DNA of 64,000 nucleotides, taken from contig NZ_WPZY01000021.1 of NCBI RefSeq assembly GCF_013031405.1, positions 1 to 64,000 of the forward strand. The letters run 5' to 3'. Below, piece after piece: positions 7,144 through 15,784 of this stretch; the stretch's first letter is position 1, and every line of letters begins with the position of its first letter. Source of the DNA: Ruegeria sp. HKCCD8929. GTDB taxonomy: Bacteria > Pseudomonadota > Alphaproteobacteria > Rhodobacterales > Rhodobacteraceae. Position numbers and translations under genes: made by a program. Below the pieces are notes generated by a model, which did no database searches, was not told where the DNA came from, and was given only the letters and a program-made list of their open reading frames with translations.

Positions 7144-7908
7144 TCAGCCAAGCGTGGCGAGGCCGGGGAAAGTCTCCAGCAGCCACCAACTGAACTCGGT
7201 AAAGAGGCCCGAAATCAGCATGACGCCGACAAACAGCAAGAGCGCGCCCATCGCCTTTTCGATCTTGCCCATATGCGGCTTGATCCGGTTCATCACGGAC
7301 ATCGAGCGGTTGAGGAACATCGCCGCCAGCAGGAACGGAATACCCAGCCCCGCCGCATAAACCCCCAGCAGCAGCGTCCCCCGCGCCACCGAGGCCTCAG
7401 ACGCCGCCAGCGATAGGATCGCACCCAGCTGCGGGCCGATGCAGGGCGTCCAGCCAAAGGCAAAGGCCAGCCCCAGCAGATAGGCGCCAAAGACCGAGCC
7501 TCCGGCATCGCCGGTCTCCATCCGCGCCTCGCGATCCAGTAGCGGAATGCGGAACACACCCAGGAAGTGCAGCCCGAAAATAATCACCACCGCACCTGAG
7601 ATCTTGGCGAAAAGCACCTGATTCGACAGCACAAAGGCGCCAAAAGCCGAAGCGGTGAACCCCAGCAACAGGAACACCGTCGACAGGCCCAGCACGAAAA
7701 ACAGCGCCGTCAGCGTCGCCTTGCGCCGTGCCCGGGCCTGATCCTGCATCTCATTGATCGTCACCCCGCTCATGTAGGCGAGATAGGGTGGCACGATCGG
7801 AAGAACGCACGGGCTGAGAAAGCTGATCACCCCGCCGAGCATCGCGATGAACATGGCGGGCAGCAGTCCCGCGTCGATGATGTCTATTCCGAACATGTCT
7901 TTGCACAT
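7144..7908 (-). CDS. ccdA: Cytochrome c biogenesis protein CcdA (thiol-disulfide transmembrane transporter)
   Basis: CcdA passes reducing equivalents across the inner membrane to periplasmic thioredoxin-like proteins that keep apocytochrome c reduced. The 254 residues form six hydrophobic segments. The two redox cysteines sit in LSPCVLPIVPPYLAY (first helix) and GWTPCIGPQL (fourth helix), exactly the CcdA/DsbD-beta pattern. Two starts are possible: ATG ending at 7908 or at 7896 (MFGIDIIDAG); neither has a strong Shine-Dalgarno, so the N-terminus is uncertain by four residues. It is divergent from tusA across about 105 bases. Other maturation genes (ccmE, ccmF, ccmH) lie 13-17 kb away on the same strand. 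Confidence 0.94.
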   Translation of the reverse strand: MCKDMFGIDIIDAGLLPAMFIAMLGGVISFLSPCVLPIVPPYLAYMSGVTINEMQDQARARRKATLTALFFVLGLSTVFLLLGFTASAFGAFVLSNQVLFAKISGAVVIIFGLHFLGVFRIPLLDREARMETGDAGGSVFGAYLLGLAFAFGWTPCIGPQLGAILSLAASEASVARGTLLLGVYAAGLGIPFLLAAMFLNRSMSVMNRIKPHMGKIEKAMGALLLFVGVMLISGLFTEFSWWLLETFPGLATLG

Positions 7909-8012
7909 ATGTCATCCGCGCAGCCGCGTCACGATGCCATGCGGTCACATCCTCGTGGTCCGCGAGGGGCCACCCGCTGGACAGGGGCGGCGCGGACGAA
8001 TATCTGCGGGAT

Positions 8013-8246
8013 ATGAGTGACGTGACCGAAACACTGGACGCGTTGGGCCTCTTGTGCCCTCTGCCCGTCCTCAAGGCCCGCAAACGGTTGAAATCCCTGC
8101 CGCAAGGGGCGCTGCTGCGTGTGCTGGCCGATGATCCGGCGGCAATCGTGGACGTGCCCCATTTCTGCGCCGAGGCAGGTCACGCACTGGTCTCGCAAGG
8201 TGAGGAAAACGGGCACCAAACCTACCTGATCCGCAAGGGCGGATAA
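8013..8246 (+). CDS. tusA: TusA-family sulfur carrier / sulfurtransferase
   Basis: A 77-residue TusA/SirA/YedF-fold protein. The family signature CPLPVLKARKRL at residues 15-26 contains the sulfur-carrying cysteine in the C-P-x-P motif, preceded by LDALGLL. It ends with the usual hydrophilic beta strand (ENGHQTYLIRKGG). Members shuttle persulfide sulfur for tRNA thiolation, molybdenum cofactor or sulfur oxidation. With no sulfur-oxidation genes nearby, the exact partner is unknown. It is monocistronic: it diverges from ccdA and converges with rne, with a strong hairpin terminator directly downstream. Confidence 0.92.
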   Translation: MSDVTETLDALGLLCPLPVLKARKRLKSLPQGALLRVLADDPAAIVDVPHFCAEAGHALVSQGEENGHQTYLIRKGG

Positions 8247-8249
8247 GAA

Positions 8250-8277
8250 AAAGGCGGGCTTCACAGCCCGCCTTTCA
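8250..8277. terminator. Bidirectional intrinsic terminator between tusA and rne
   Basis: AAGGCGGGCT (8251-8260) pairs with AGCCCGCCTT (8265-8274) around a TCAC loop. It is flanked by A-rich sequence on the left and a short T tract on the right, so it can end transcription of both convergent genes. Confidence 0.88.
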
Positions 8278-8286
8278 TTCGCTCGC

Positions 8287-11073
8287 CTAGTTTCCCAGCG
8301 ACCACCATCCGCGCCGTTTCGGCTTGGGCGGTTCCGCCGGTTGCGCAGGCTCTTCAGCCACGGTTTCCAGCACCGGCTCGGCCTCCTGCGGGGCTTCGGC
8401 CGCTTCGGGCTCTGCAACCTCTTCCTGAGGCTCTGCCACCGGCTCAGACGGCTCATCCTCGGGCGCGGCTTCCGATTGCTCGGCTGCGACCGCAGGCTCT
8501 TCGCTGGCTTCAGCTGCCGGTTCTTCCTCGACGACGGCCTCTACAGCCTGCGCCTCCTCAACCGGCGCCTCCGCCATCTCTGGCTCGGTCACGCTGTCTG
8601 CAGCAGGCTCCTCAGCAGGTGCAGCGGCGTCCTCGGCCACGGCCTCAGCAGCAGCTTCTTCTTTCTTGGCCTTGCTCTTGCCGCGCGACGAACGGCGCCT
8701 CTTGGGCTTGGGCTTCTCAGCCGGCTCATCCTTATCCGTCGCAGCGTCGGCGTTGGCCTCTTCGCCCGCTTCATCCTCGGCAGTCGCACTTTCGTCCTGC
8801 GCCTCGGTCACCTCGGGCGTATCTGCTCCGCCACCACCCTTCTTGCGGCGACGGCGACGGCGCTTGCGCTTGGGCTTGGGCTCCTCCTCGGACGGAACCA
8901 CTTCTTCCTCGACCTCATCGGCAGCATCGACCTGATCCATGATCGAGGCATCCACCGACACCACCGGCGCGCTGGCCACCGGCACTACCCGGCTGGCGGT
9001 CTTGAACTTCTCCATCGAGAAATCGGGGCTCACTAGATGGATATCGCCCTCGATCCGCACCGAAAGGCCATAACGCGCCTCGATCTGCGCGATATGCTCG
9101 CGCTTCTGGTTCATCAGGAAGTTGGCGATACCGACCGGGCAACGCACCAGCACCTCGCGGCTCCGGCGGCGGGTACCCTCTTCCTCGATCTGTCGCAGGA
9201 TGGTCAGCGCCATATTGTCGTCCGAGCGGATCAGGCCCGTGCCGTGGCAGGACGGGCACGGCTGCGTCGTCGCCTCGATCATGCCGGGGCGCAGACGCTG
9301 GCGGCTCATCTCCATCAGGCCAAAGCCCGAGATCCGGCCCACCTGGATGCGGGCACGGTCGGTCTTGAGCTTCTCCTTCATCCGCTTTTCGACCGCCGAG
9401 TTGTTCTTGCGCTCGTCCATGTCGATGAAGTCGATGACGATCAGACCGGCAAGGTCGCGCAAACGCAGCTGGCGCGCCACTTCCTCGGCAGCCTCCAGGT
9501 TGGTCTTGAGCGCGGTTTCCTCGATCGAGCCTTCCTTGGTGGCCCGTCCAGAGTTCACGTCGATTGCCACCAGCGCCTCGGTCACGCCGATCACGATATA
9601 GCCGCCGGATTTCAGCTGCACCGTCGGGTTGAACATCGAGCTCAGGTAGCTTTCTACCTGATAGCGCGCGAACAGGGGCAGAGCCCCTTCGTACCGCTGC
9701 ACGTTCTTGGCGTGCGACGGCATGATCATCTTCATGAAATCCTTGGCGATGCGATAGCCCGCCTCGCCCTCGACCAGAACCTCGTCAATGTCGCGATTAT
9801 AGAGGTCGCGGATCGAGCGTTTGATCAGATCGCCCTCTTCATAGATCTTCGCGGGGGCGATGGATTTCAGGGTCAGTTCGCGGATCTGCTCCCACAGCCG
9901 CTGGAGGTATTCGTAGTCGCGTTTGATCTCGGCCTTGGTTCGCTTGGCCCCAGCCGTGCGGACAATCAGGCCTGCGCCGCTGGGCACGTCGATCTCGGAC
10001 GCGATTTCCTTGAGCTTCTTGCGGTCGGCCACATTGGTGATCTTGCGGCTGATGCCACCGCCACGGGCGGTGTTGGGCATCAGCACGCAGTAACGGCCTG
10101 CGAGCGACAAGTAGGTCGTCAGCGCCGCGCCCTTGTTGCCGCGCTCTTCCTTGACCACCTGCACCAGCAGTACCTGGCGGACCTTGATGACTTCTTGAAT
10201 CTTGTAGCGGCGCGGACGCGGCTTGCGCGGCGGCCGGATATCCTCGCTATCGTCTTCGTCAGCGACAGATTCGATGCTGTCATCCTTGGACGAGGCGTCA
10301 GCCCGGGCCTTGTCCTCGTCGTCCTCTCCATCATCGTCATCGCCTTCGTCGGCGTCGCCGTCACTCTCGTCTGTGGTGTCGGCTGCAGCATCTTCGCTAG
10401 CCGCTTCCGCCTCGGGCTCTTCACCCGGGGTTTCCTCGTCACTCTGAGAGGTTGCTTCTGTTTGGCTGCCTGAATCCGATGCGGTTTCAGCAGTTTCCGA
10501 GCTGTCCTCCGCAGAGGCATACGCCTCAGCGGCGTCAACCGGCTCCTCAACCGGCGTTTCCGCCACCAATTCCATCGGCGAGGTGCCTTCGGGCACGTCG
10601 TGGTCCTCTGCCTCGTCACCATCGGCCAGGTCGATGGTTTCCATGCCGCTGGGTTCCGACGAAACATCCTTGGTTTCGACCGGATCGTCGGTTTTCACAT
10701 CAGCTGCCTTGGTGCGCGAACGCGACCGGCGTTTGGATTTCGGCTTGGGCTCGTCCGCCTCGTCGCGCGCCTTCATCGCCTCGGCATAGGCGCGCTCCTC
10801 CTCCATCAGCGCCTCACGGTCGGCGACGGGGATCTGGTAGTAATCCGGATGGATTTCGGAAAAGGCGAGGAACCCGTGGCGGTTACCGCCATAGTCCACA
10901 AAGGCCGCCTGAAGCGAGGGTTCGACCCGGGTTACCTTTGCGAGATAGATGTTTCCTGCAAGCTGGCGCTTGTTTTCGGATTCAAAGTCGAACTCCTCGA
11001 CCTTGTTTCCGTCCACCACCACAACGCGAGTTTCCTCTGCGTGGGTGGCATCGATGAGCATTTTCTTTGCCAT
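8287..11073 (-). CDS. rne: Ribonuclease E (RNase E/G family endoribonuclease)
   Basis: The degradosome scaffold and main mRNA-decay endonuclease. I start at the ATG ending at 11073 (MAKKMLIDATH, AAGGA upstream), giving 928 residues. The S1 domain is interrupted from about residue 95 to 295 by a long acidic, Glu/Asp-rich insertion, as in other Rhodobacterales. The DNase-I-like catalytic region has VIDFIDMD near residue 550, and the Zn-link CPSCHGTG lies near 607. After about residue 720 the tail is disordered with basic KRKRRRRRR and KRRRSSRGKSK blocks (RNA binding) between acidic Ala/Glu/Pro repeats. It ends in KRRGWWSLGN: a terminal GWW motif is the PNPase-docking signal known from Caulobacter RNase E. 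The 5' leader is long (see 11074-11628). Confidence 0.96.
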   Translation of the reverse strand: MAKKMLIDATHAEETRVVVVDGNKVEEFDFESENKRQLAGNIYLAKVTRVEPSLQAAFVDYGGNRHGFLAFSEIHPDYYQIPVADREALMEEERAYAEAMKARDEADEPKPKSKRRSRSRTKAADVKTDDPVETKDVSSEPSGMETIDLADGDEAEDHDVPEGTSPMELVAETPVEEPVDAAEAYASAEDSSETAETASDSGSQTEATSQSDEETPGEEPEAEAASEDAAADTTDESDGDADEGDDDDGEDDEDKARADASSKDDSIESVADEDDSEDIRPPRKPRPRRYKIQEVIKVRQVLLVQVVKEERGNKGAALTTYLSLAGRYCVLMPNTARGGGISRKITNVADRKKLKEIASEIDVPSGAGLIVRTAGAKRTKAEIKRDYEYLQRLWEQIRELTLKSIAPAKIYEEGDLIKRSIRDLYNRDIDEVLVEGEAGYRIAKDFMKMIMPSHAKNVQRYEGALPLFARYQVESYLSSMFNPTVQLKSGGYIVIGVTEALVAIDVNSGRATKEGSIEETALKTNLEAAEEVARQLRLRDLAGLIVIDFIDMDERKNNSAVEKRMKEKLKTDRARIQVGRISGFGLMEMSRQRLRPGMIEATTQPCPSCHGTGLIRSDDNMALTILRQIEEEGTRRRSREVLVRCPVGIANFLMNQKREHIAQIEARYGLSVRIEGDIHLVSPDFSMEKFKTASRVVPVASAPVVSVDASIMDQVDAADEVEEEVVPSEEEPKPKRKRRRRRRKKGGGGADTPEVTEAQDESATAEDEAGEEANADAATDKDEPAEKPKPKRRRSSRGKSKAKKEEAAAEAVAEDAAAPAEEPAADSVTEPEMAEAPVEEAQAVEAVVEEEPAAEASEEPAVAAEQSEAAPEDEPSEPVAEPQEEVAEPEAAEAPQEAEPVLETVAEEPAQPAEPPKPKRRGWWSLGN

Positions 11074-11537
11074 GTGTCCTTGGTGCACCGCGCCAAATGC
11101 GCTGACCTGCCCGGCCCTGGTGGACCGAGTGTTTTGGGAATGTCGCTTTCGGGACGGTGTCTTGTCAGGGCGATATCGGACGGCGCGCGGCAGGGTCTGG
11201 CACTCTGGCCCCCTGCTCGTTCACTCAATGGTTGCGCGCGCGTCATCGCGGTTCTTCTCCGACAGGCGCGAAAGATGCCAGCGCCTGCCCATTTATTCCT
11301 CTCACCCGCAACTCCGGGAGAAGGCACACTATTGCCCCGAAAACGGGGCACAATCGGTCTGCTTTGCCGTTTCAACGGTCATCGCCAACTGCGGCAGAGC
11401 AGCGAAACTCAAGAACGGGGCTTATGGGACGTCAATCGGGCCCGGCCCGTCGGTACACAATAAGGGGAGAGTTGTGGAAAAGACAATGGCCAAATCCCGC
11501 CTTACGCAATTCCAAATGCAGGCGCGCGCCTCTGCCC
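11074..11537 (-). other. Long non-coding stretch: probable rne 5' leader and promoter region
   Basis: Together with element B this is a 555-base gap without a credible gene. Short plus-strand frames crossing it have no ribosome-binding site or family resemblance. On the minus strand a promoter-like pair, TTGTCT (11481-11486) and TATTGT (11457-11462) with an 18-base spacer, would give a leader of about 375 bases before the rne start. A long leader is expected: in E. coli the rne 5' UTR is about 360 nt and mediates autoregulation. GC-rich inverted repeats such as CCCCG/CGGGG near 11335-11350 are visible. This is inference; no leader structure was computed. Confidence 0.4.
11457..11486 (-). promoter_or_regulatory. 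Candidate sigma-70 promoter of rne
   Basis: Minus-strand TTGTCT (-35) and TATTGT (-10) are separated by 18 bases in a relatively AT-rich island 385 bases upstream of the rne start codon. Other promoters closer to the gene cannot be excluded. Confidence 0.35.
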
Positions 11538-11604
11538 CTTCTTCTGTTTGAAAATATCCCGGGGGTGGATTGGCCCAAAGGGCCAAGAGGGGGCTGGCCC
11601 CCTC
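11538..11604 (-). repeat. 3' element B: two hairpins plus ATATTT...CAGAAGAAG motif, after dctD
   Basis: Downstream of the dctD stop on the minus strand are GAGGGGG/CCCCCTC (11587-11604) and TTGGCCC/GGGCCAA (11570-11586). Then CCACCCCC and the motif GGGATATTTTCAAACAGAAG plus AAG follow (plus strand CTTCTTCTG...AAATATCCC, 11539-11560). This is the same order of parts as element A after ccdA, so it is a dispersed 3'-end element and a probable terminator. Confidence 0.7.
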
Positions 11605-11628
11605 CCCGCCCGGACCGTTTCGCAGCCG

Positions 11629-12963
11629 TCAGAGGTAATCCGACCGCTGCAGGCCGTATTTGGCCATCTTCTCGTTCAGCGTCCGGCGCGGCAGGCACAG
11701 CTCCTCCATAACGGACGCGATTGAACCCTTGTGACGGCGCATGGTGTTGTCAATCAGCATCCGCTCGAACGCCTCGACATATTCCTTCAGCGGCTTGCCT
11801 TCGGTGGTCATCACCGGCTGCATCTCTTCATGATCCGACATAAGGAGCGAGGCGATGGTTCCCGATCCGCGTCGCGCCTGCAGCACCGCGCGTTCGGCGA
11901 TGTTGATCAACTGACGCACATTCCCCGGCCAAGGCGCCTGCAACAGTTGCGCAGCCTCCTGAGCGCTGACCTGCGGCGCGTCACAGCCATACTCCTCGGC
12001 AAACTGCTCAGACAGACGGGTGAACAGCGTCAAGATGTCCTCGCCCCGCTGACGCAGCGGCGGCATGGTGATGCGTAGCGCGGCCAGACGGTAGAACAGA
12101 TCCGGGCGCAGCGCGTCCTCGCAGGTCTTACCCGCCTCCTGCAGGTTCGAGATCGCCACGATCCGAGTCTCGGCAGGCGTGCCCTGCTCGTTCATCACGC
12201 TCAACAGCCGCGCCTGCAACGTGTCGCTCAGCGCCTCGATATCCTCGAGCACCAGCGTGCCGCCGCGCGCCTCTTCGATGGCGGGCAGTTGCGCGTCTTC
12301 GGGCAGCATCGGACCGAAAAGGCGCTTGGACAGCGTCTCTTCCTCAAGTGCCGCGCAGGAGATCAGCACGAACTTCTTGCCTGCCCGACTTCCCACCGCA
12401 TGCAGCGCATGCGCCACCAGCGTCTTGCCGGTGCCGGTCTCGCCGTCGATCAGCACATGGCCGTCGGCCTGCCCCAGGTCCAGAATGTCCTCACGCAGAC
12501 GCTCCATCACCGGGCTGGCGCCGATCAGCTTGTTCATGATTTGCGCCCCGCCCGACAGTTCGCGGCGCAGGGCGCGGTTGTCCAGCGTCAGACGCCGGGC
12601 ATTGCTGGCACGCTTGGCCAGTTCCGACATCCGATCCGGGTTGAAGGGTTTTTCAAGGAAATCGAACGCACCAACGCGCATCGCCTCGACCGCCATCGGC
12701 ACATCGCCATGGCCGGTGATCATGATCACCGGCAGGGTGCTGTCGGCGCCCATCAGCTTTTTGAGGAACTGCATCCCGTCCATGCCCGGCATCTTGATGT
12801 CCGAGATTACGATGCCCGGATATTCCGGCCCCAACACCTTGAGCGCCTCTTCCGCGCTGGCAAAGGTCTCGGTGTCGTAGCCGGACAGGGCAAGCCATTG
12901 GCTGATCGACTGGCGCATGTCCTGTTCGTCGTCAACAATGGCGATCTTCATGGCCTGTGCCAT
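11629..12963 (-). CDS. dctD: NtrC-family response regulator, DctD-like, lacking the GAFTGA loop
   Basis: The start is set at the ATG ending at 12963: GAGGA lies six bases before it but directly abuts the alternative ATG at 12969. The 444 residues contain a receiver domain (IVDDEQD; phospho-acceptor Asp in ISDIKMPG; Lys in EKPFNP) and an AAA+ domain with Walker A GETGTGKT. An arginine-finger region RPDLFYRL, WPGNVRQL, and a C-terminal Fis-type helix-turn-helix (LPRRTLNEKM) follow. The sigma-54-contacting GAFTGA loop is absent: after LSKRLFG the sequence runs directly to PMLPEDAQLPAIEEARGG. The Walker B acidic pair reads ED (TLVLEDIE) instead of DE. It follows dctB by nine bases. DctB/DctD pairs control C4-dicarboxylate uptake, but no dct transporter is in the window. 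Confidence 0.9.
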   Translation of the reverse strand: MAQAMKIAIVDDEQDMRQSISQWLALSGYDTETFASAEEALKVLGPEYPGIVISDIKMPGMDGMQFLKKLMGADSTLPVIMITGHGDVPMAVEAMRVGAFDFLEKPFNPDRMSELAKRASNARRLTLDNRALRRELSGGAQIMNKLIGASPVMERLREDILDLGQADGHVLIDGETGTGKTLVAHALHAVGSRAGKKFVLISCAALEEETLSKRLFGPMLPEDAQLPAIEEARGGTLVLEDIEALSDTLQARLLSVMNEQGTPAETRIVAISNLQEAGKTCEDALRPDLFYRLAALRITMPPLRQRGEDILTLFTRLSEQFAEEYGCDAPQVSAQEAAQLLQAPWPGNVRQLINIAERAVLQARRGSGTIASLLMSDHEEMQPVMTTEGKPLKEYVEAFERMLIDNTMRRHKGSIASVMEELCLPRRTLNEKMAKYGLQRSDYL

Positions 12964-12978
12964 AGTCATTCCTCGTCT

Positions 12979-14757
12979 TTATTCAGCGGCCTCAAGGCCA
13001 TCTTTCTCAAGTATCGGCAGCTGCATCTCGAAAACCGCGCCCCCGTGTTGCGCGTTCCGGGCCGTCAGCCGCCCCCCGTGGTCGTTCACGATCCCGGAGG
13101 AGATGGCAAGCCCCAGCCCGACCCCGTCCCCCGGCTGCTTGGTGGTGTAGAAGGGCTCGAACAGGCTCTCGATGTCCTCGATGCCATGGCCGTTGTCGCG
13201 CACCGTCAGGATCGCGGTCTCGCCCGCCGCCAGGATGATTTCGACATCCGGGTCCGCCACCGATTTGGTGGCATCGAGCGCATTGCGCAGCAGGTTGACC
13301 ATGACCTGTTCGATCCGCATCCGGTCGCCCATCACCAGCACCGGTTCCTCGGGCAGGATCTGGGTGATCTTGACCTGCCGCTGGCGCAGCTGCGGCTCCA
13401 TCATCGACAGGGATGAGGCCAGCGCATCGCCAAGATTCACGGGGCTGAACGCATCCGCCCCCTTGCGCGCATAGGACTTGAGCTGCCGTGTAATCGCCCC
13501 CATCCGCTCGATCAGTCCATCGATGCGGCCAAAGCTCGCCAACGCCTCTTCGGGGCGGTTGCGGCGCAGCAGCAGGCGCGCACCTGCCAGGTAGGTCTTC
13601 ATCGCCGCCAGAGGTTGATTCAACTCGTGGCTGACCGCCGCCGACATCTCGCCCAGAGCGGCCAGTTTCGAGCTTTGGGCAAGGGTTTGCTCGGCAACTT
13701 CCAGCGTCTTTTCAACCCGTTCCCTCTCAGCAATTTCCCGCTGTAGCCTGGCGTTAAGTGCGCGAAGCTCCGCCGACTCGCGCTGGAACAACGCCATTCG
13801 CAACGCCGTTCGGCGGCTGAGCGCATAGAAGGCCAGCGCCAACAGAATCGCAAAGCCCATGATTTCCAGCGCCAGCACCCCGTTTACCCGCTCGCGGATC
13901 GACGCGTAGGTGGTGAACGAGGTCATCTGCCAGCCGCGGAACGGAATGCGGGTTTCCATCCGCATCACTGCCTCGCCCTGCAGGTAGGCGTCCGCGGGAA
14001 CCGCGGTCCAATCGGTGGTAGCCCGGATCGCGCGCTGGATGGCGCTCTGTGCCGGCTGCCTAAGAAGGGCCGCGTTTTCATCGAGGCCGCGCCATTGCGG
14101 CTCAGTGGACAGAATGATCGTACCGGTGCTGTCGGTGACCATCACCGCGTCCGAGATACCCGCCCAGGCACGTTCGAACTTGTGCAGGTCCACCTCGACC
14201 ACGATGACACCCAGCACCCCGGCCCCTGCTTCAAGCCTGCGGGCATAGGTAAAGCTGTACCCGCCCGCCTCGCGCGGGATTACCGAGAAAATCGTGGCAT
14301 TTGAGCGTACGGACTCGACGAAATAGGGTGCACCGCGATGCATCTCGCCCAGCCGGTTGCGATCCGTTGCGGCCACACTCCGCCCATCCCGGTCCAGCAG
14401 CATCAGCGAGGCGGCGCCGATTTCTTCGACAAAAGAGATCAGCCGCTGGGTCGACAGAGAGAAGTTGTTCGATTGCAATGCCGAGATCAGCGTGGGATCG
14501 CGCGCCAGAAGCTGCGGAACGATGGCATTGCGCCGAAGTTCGCTCAGCAGGTTGCCGGAATAGAGCGCCAGCCGCAGCTCGGCCCGGTTGCGGGTGCTTT
14601 CGGTGAATCTGTTCGTCAGCAGACGATTGGTGATCCAGACGGTCGCGGCAGTCGCCACCAGCAGCACTGCAACCACCGTCCGCAGCCGCCAGCCAATAGA
14701 CCCGGCTCGCAGCCAGGACCAACGCGACGGGCGCGCAAGATGTTCGTCTGCACTCAT
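12979..14757 (-). CDS. dctB: Sensor histidine kinase, DctB-like (C4-dicarboxylate sensing)
   Basis: An inner-membrane sensor kinase of 592 residues. It has one transmembrane helix near residue 30 (VVAVLLVATAATVWI), then a periplasmic double-PAS-like sensor domain of about 250 residues (LLDRDGRSVAATDRNRLG is a typical DctB sensor segment). A second helix near 295-315 follows. A coiled coil then leads to the dimerisation/phospho-acceptor box AVSHELNQPLAAMKTYLAGA, with N box NLLRNALDA, G1 DNGHGIED and G2 GVGLGLAIS. All catalytic boxes are intact. It is upstream of dctD in the same transcription unit. The ligand is inferred as a C4-dicarboxylate from family resemblance only, and its output goes to an atypical regulator. 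Confidence 0.9.
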   Translation of the reverse strand: MSADEHLARPSRWSWLRAGSIGWRLRTVVAVLLVATAATVWITNRLLTNRFTESTRNRAELRLALYSGNLLSELRRNAIVPQLLARDPTLISALQSNNFSLSTQRLISFVEEIGAASLMLLDRDGRSVAATDRNRLGEMHRGAPYFVESVRSNATIFSVIPREAGGYSFTYARRLEAGAGVLGVIVVEVDLHKFERAWAGISDAVMVTDSTGTIILSTEPQWRGLDENAALLRQPAQSAIQRAIRATTDWTAVPADAYLQGEAVMRMETRIPFRGWQMTSFTTYASIRERVNGVLALEIMGFAILLALAFYALSRRTALRMALFQRESAELRALNARLQREIAERERVEKTLEVAEQTLAQSSKLAALGEMSAAVSHELNQPLAAMKTYLAGARLLLRRNRPEEALASFGRIDGLIERMGAITRQLKSYARKGADAFSPVNLGDALASSLSMMEPQLRQRQVKITQILPEEPVLVMGDRMRIEQVMVNLLRNALDATKSVADPDVEIILAAGETAILTVRDNGHGIEDIESLFEPFYTTKQPGDGVGLGLAISSGIVNDHGGRLTARNAQHGGAVFEMQLPILEKDGLEAAE

Positions 14758-14793
14758 GGCCCGAAGCTAAGCCGCCGGGGCCGGCTACTCAAG

Positions 14794-15462
14794 TCACGCG
14801 GGCGTCAGAACACCCGCCAATGCGCGGAAGAGCGCCGCCCCGTCGGTGCCGCCATGGCCCGGATCGGCGGCACGCTCGGGATGCGGCATCATCCCGAGAA
14901 CGCGCCGGTTTTCCGACAGGATACCGGCAATATCGCTGCACGACCCGTTCGGATTCTCGGTATAGGTGAACGCGATCCGGTCCTGATCGCGCAATGCGGA
15001 CAATGTCGCGTCATCGGCGAAATAGTTTCCGTCGTGATGAGCAATCGGAATGCCGATCACGTCGCCCGCATTATAGCCTTCGGTAAAGGCGCTGGCCGAA
15101 GTCTCGACCTTCAGCCCCACGGTGCGGCAGATATACTTAAGCCCCGCATTGCGCAGCAGAGCGCCGGGCAGGATGCCGGTCTCGGTCAGGATCTGGAAGC
15201 CGTTGCAGATACCTATGGCATAGCCGCCGCGCTCGGTATGCTCGACCAACGCCTTGCAGATCGGCGATTGCGCCGCGATGGCGCCGCAGCGCAGGTAGTC
15301 ACCATAGGAAAACCCGCCCGGCACGCCGACGATGTCCACGCCCGCTGGCAGTGCTGCATCCTTGTGCCAGACCATCTCAACCTGAAACCCGGCCTGCTCA
15401 AAGGCCACGGTCAGATCACGATCGCAGTTCGATCCGGGGAATACGACAACGGCTGCACGCAT
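14794..15462 (-). CDS. purQ: Phosphoribosylformylglycinamidine synthase, glutaminase subunit PurQ
   Basis: PurQ supplies ammonia from glutamine to PurL for step four of purine synthesis. The 222 residues are a class I glutamine amidotransferase. The nucleophile cysteine is in YAIGICNGFQIL, and the His/Glu pair is in MMPHPERAAD near the C-terminus. FPGSNCDRD at the N-terminus and GGFSYGDYLR are PurQ hallmarks. A strong AGGAGG precedes the ATG. It follows purS by 53 bases in the purC-purS-purQ series. PurL, its partner, is encoded about 21 kb away at 36275. Confidence 0.97.
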   Translation of the reverse strand: MRAAVVVFPGSNCDRDLTVAFEQAGFQVEMVWHKDAALPAGVDIVGVPGGFSYGDYLRCGAIAAQSPICKALVEHTERGGYAIGICNGFQILTETGILPGALLRNAGLKYICRTVGLKVETSASAFTEGYNAGDVIGIPIAHHDGNYFADDATLSALRDQDRIAFTYTENPNGSCSDIAGILSENRRVLGMMPHPERAADPGHGGTDGAALFRALAGVLTPA

Positions 15463-15515
15463 GGCAGAACCTCCTGGGTCTCAAATTCGGGAATGACGGA
15501 GATGCCGCCCGGGCA

Positions 15516-15746
15516 TCAGACCAGCTTGATCTCGTAGCGCTCGATCACGGTGTTGGCGAGCAGTTTTTCACACATCTCGGTCACATCCGCCTCAGTCGCG
15601 CCCTCAGCCAGTTCCAGGTCGATCACCTTGCCCTGACGTACGCCTTCGACCTTGTCGAACCCCATGGCCCCCAGCGCATGGCGCACCGCTTCACCCTGCG
15701 GGTCCAGCACTCCGTTTTTGAGCATCACATGCACCCGTGCCTTCAT
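15516..15746 (-). CDS. purS: Phosphoribosylformylglycinamidine synthase subunit PurS
   Basis: The structural third subunit that bridges PurQ and small-type PurL. The true protein is 76 residues starting MKARVHVMLKNGVLDPQG with the ATG ending at 15746; the longer open frame upstream is not protein-like. The N-terminal beta strand, GVLDPQG turn, LGAMGFDKVEGVRQGKVIDL and the closing CEKLLANTVIERYEI segment match PurS throughout. It lies between purC and purQ. Its presence agrees with the 719-residue small PurL at 36275. Confidence 0.95.
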   Translation of the reverse strand: MKARVHVMLKNGVLDPQGEAVRHALGAMGFDKVEGVRQGKVIDLELAEGATEADVTEMCEKLLANTVIERYEIKLV

Positions 15747-15784
15747 CTCGTCTCGTCCCTCAAGTCTGCAAAGAAGCCCATGCC

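Noticed and set aside
9037..10473. 478-residue plus-strand frame opposite rne
   Set aside because: Antisense to a conserved gene, with no start signal; the composition is a mirror of the rne codon bias.
11454..11551. Small plus-strand frame near 11473 (start GTG or ATG, ending in the CTTCTTCTG motif)
   Set aside because: GGGGAGAG precedes the GTG, but the frame is only about 25-30 residues and ends inside the dctD 3' element. The same bases fit the rne promoter on the other strand better.
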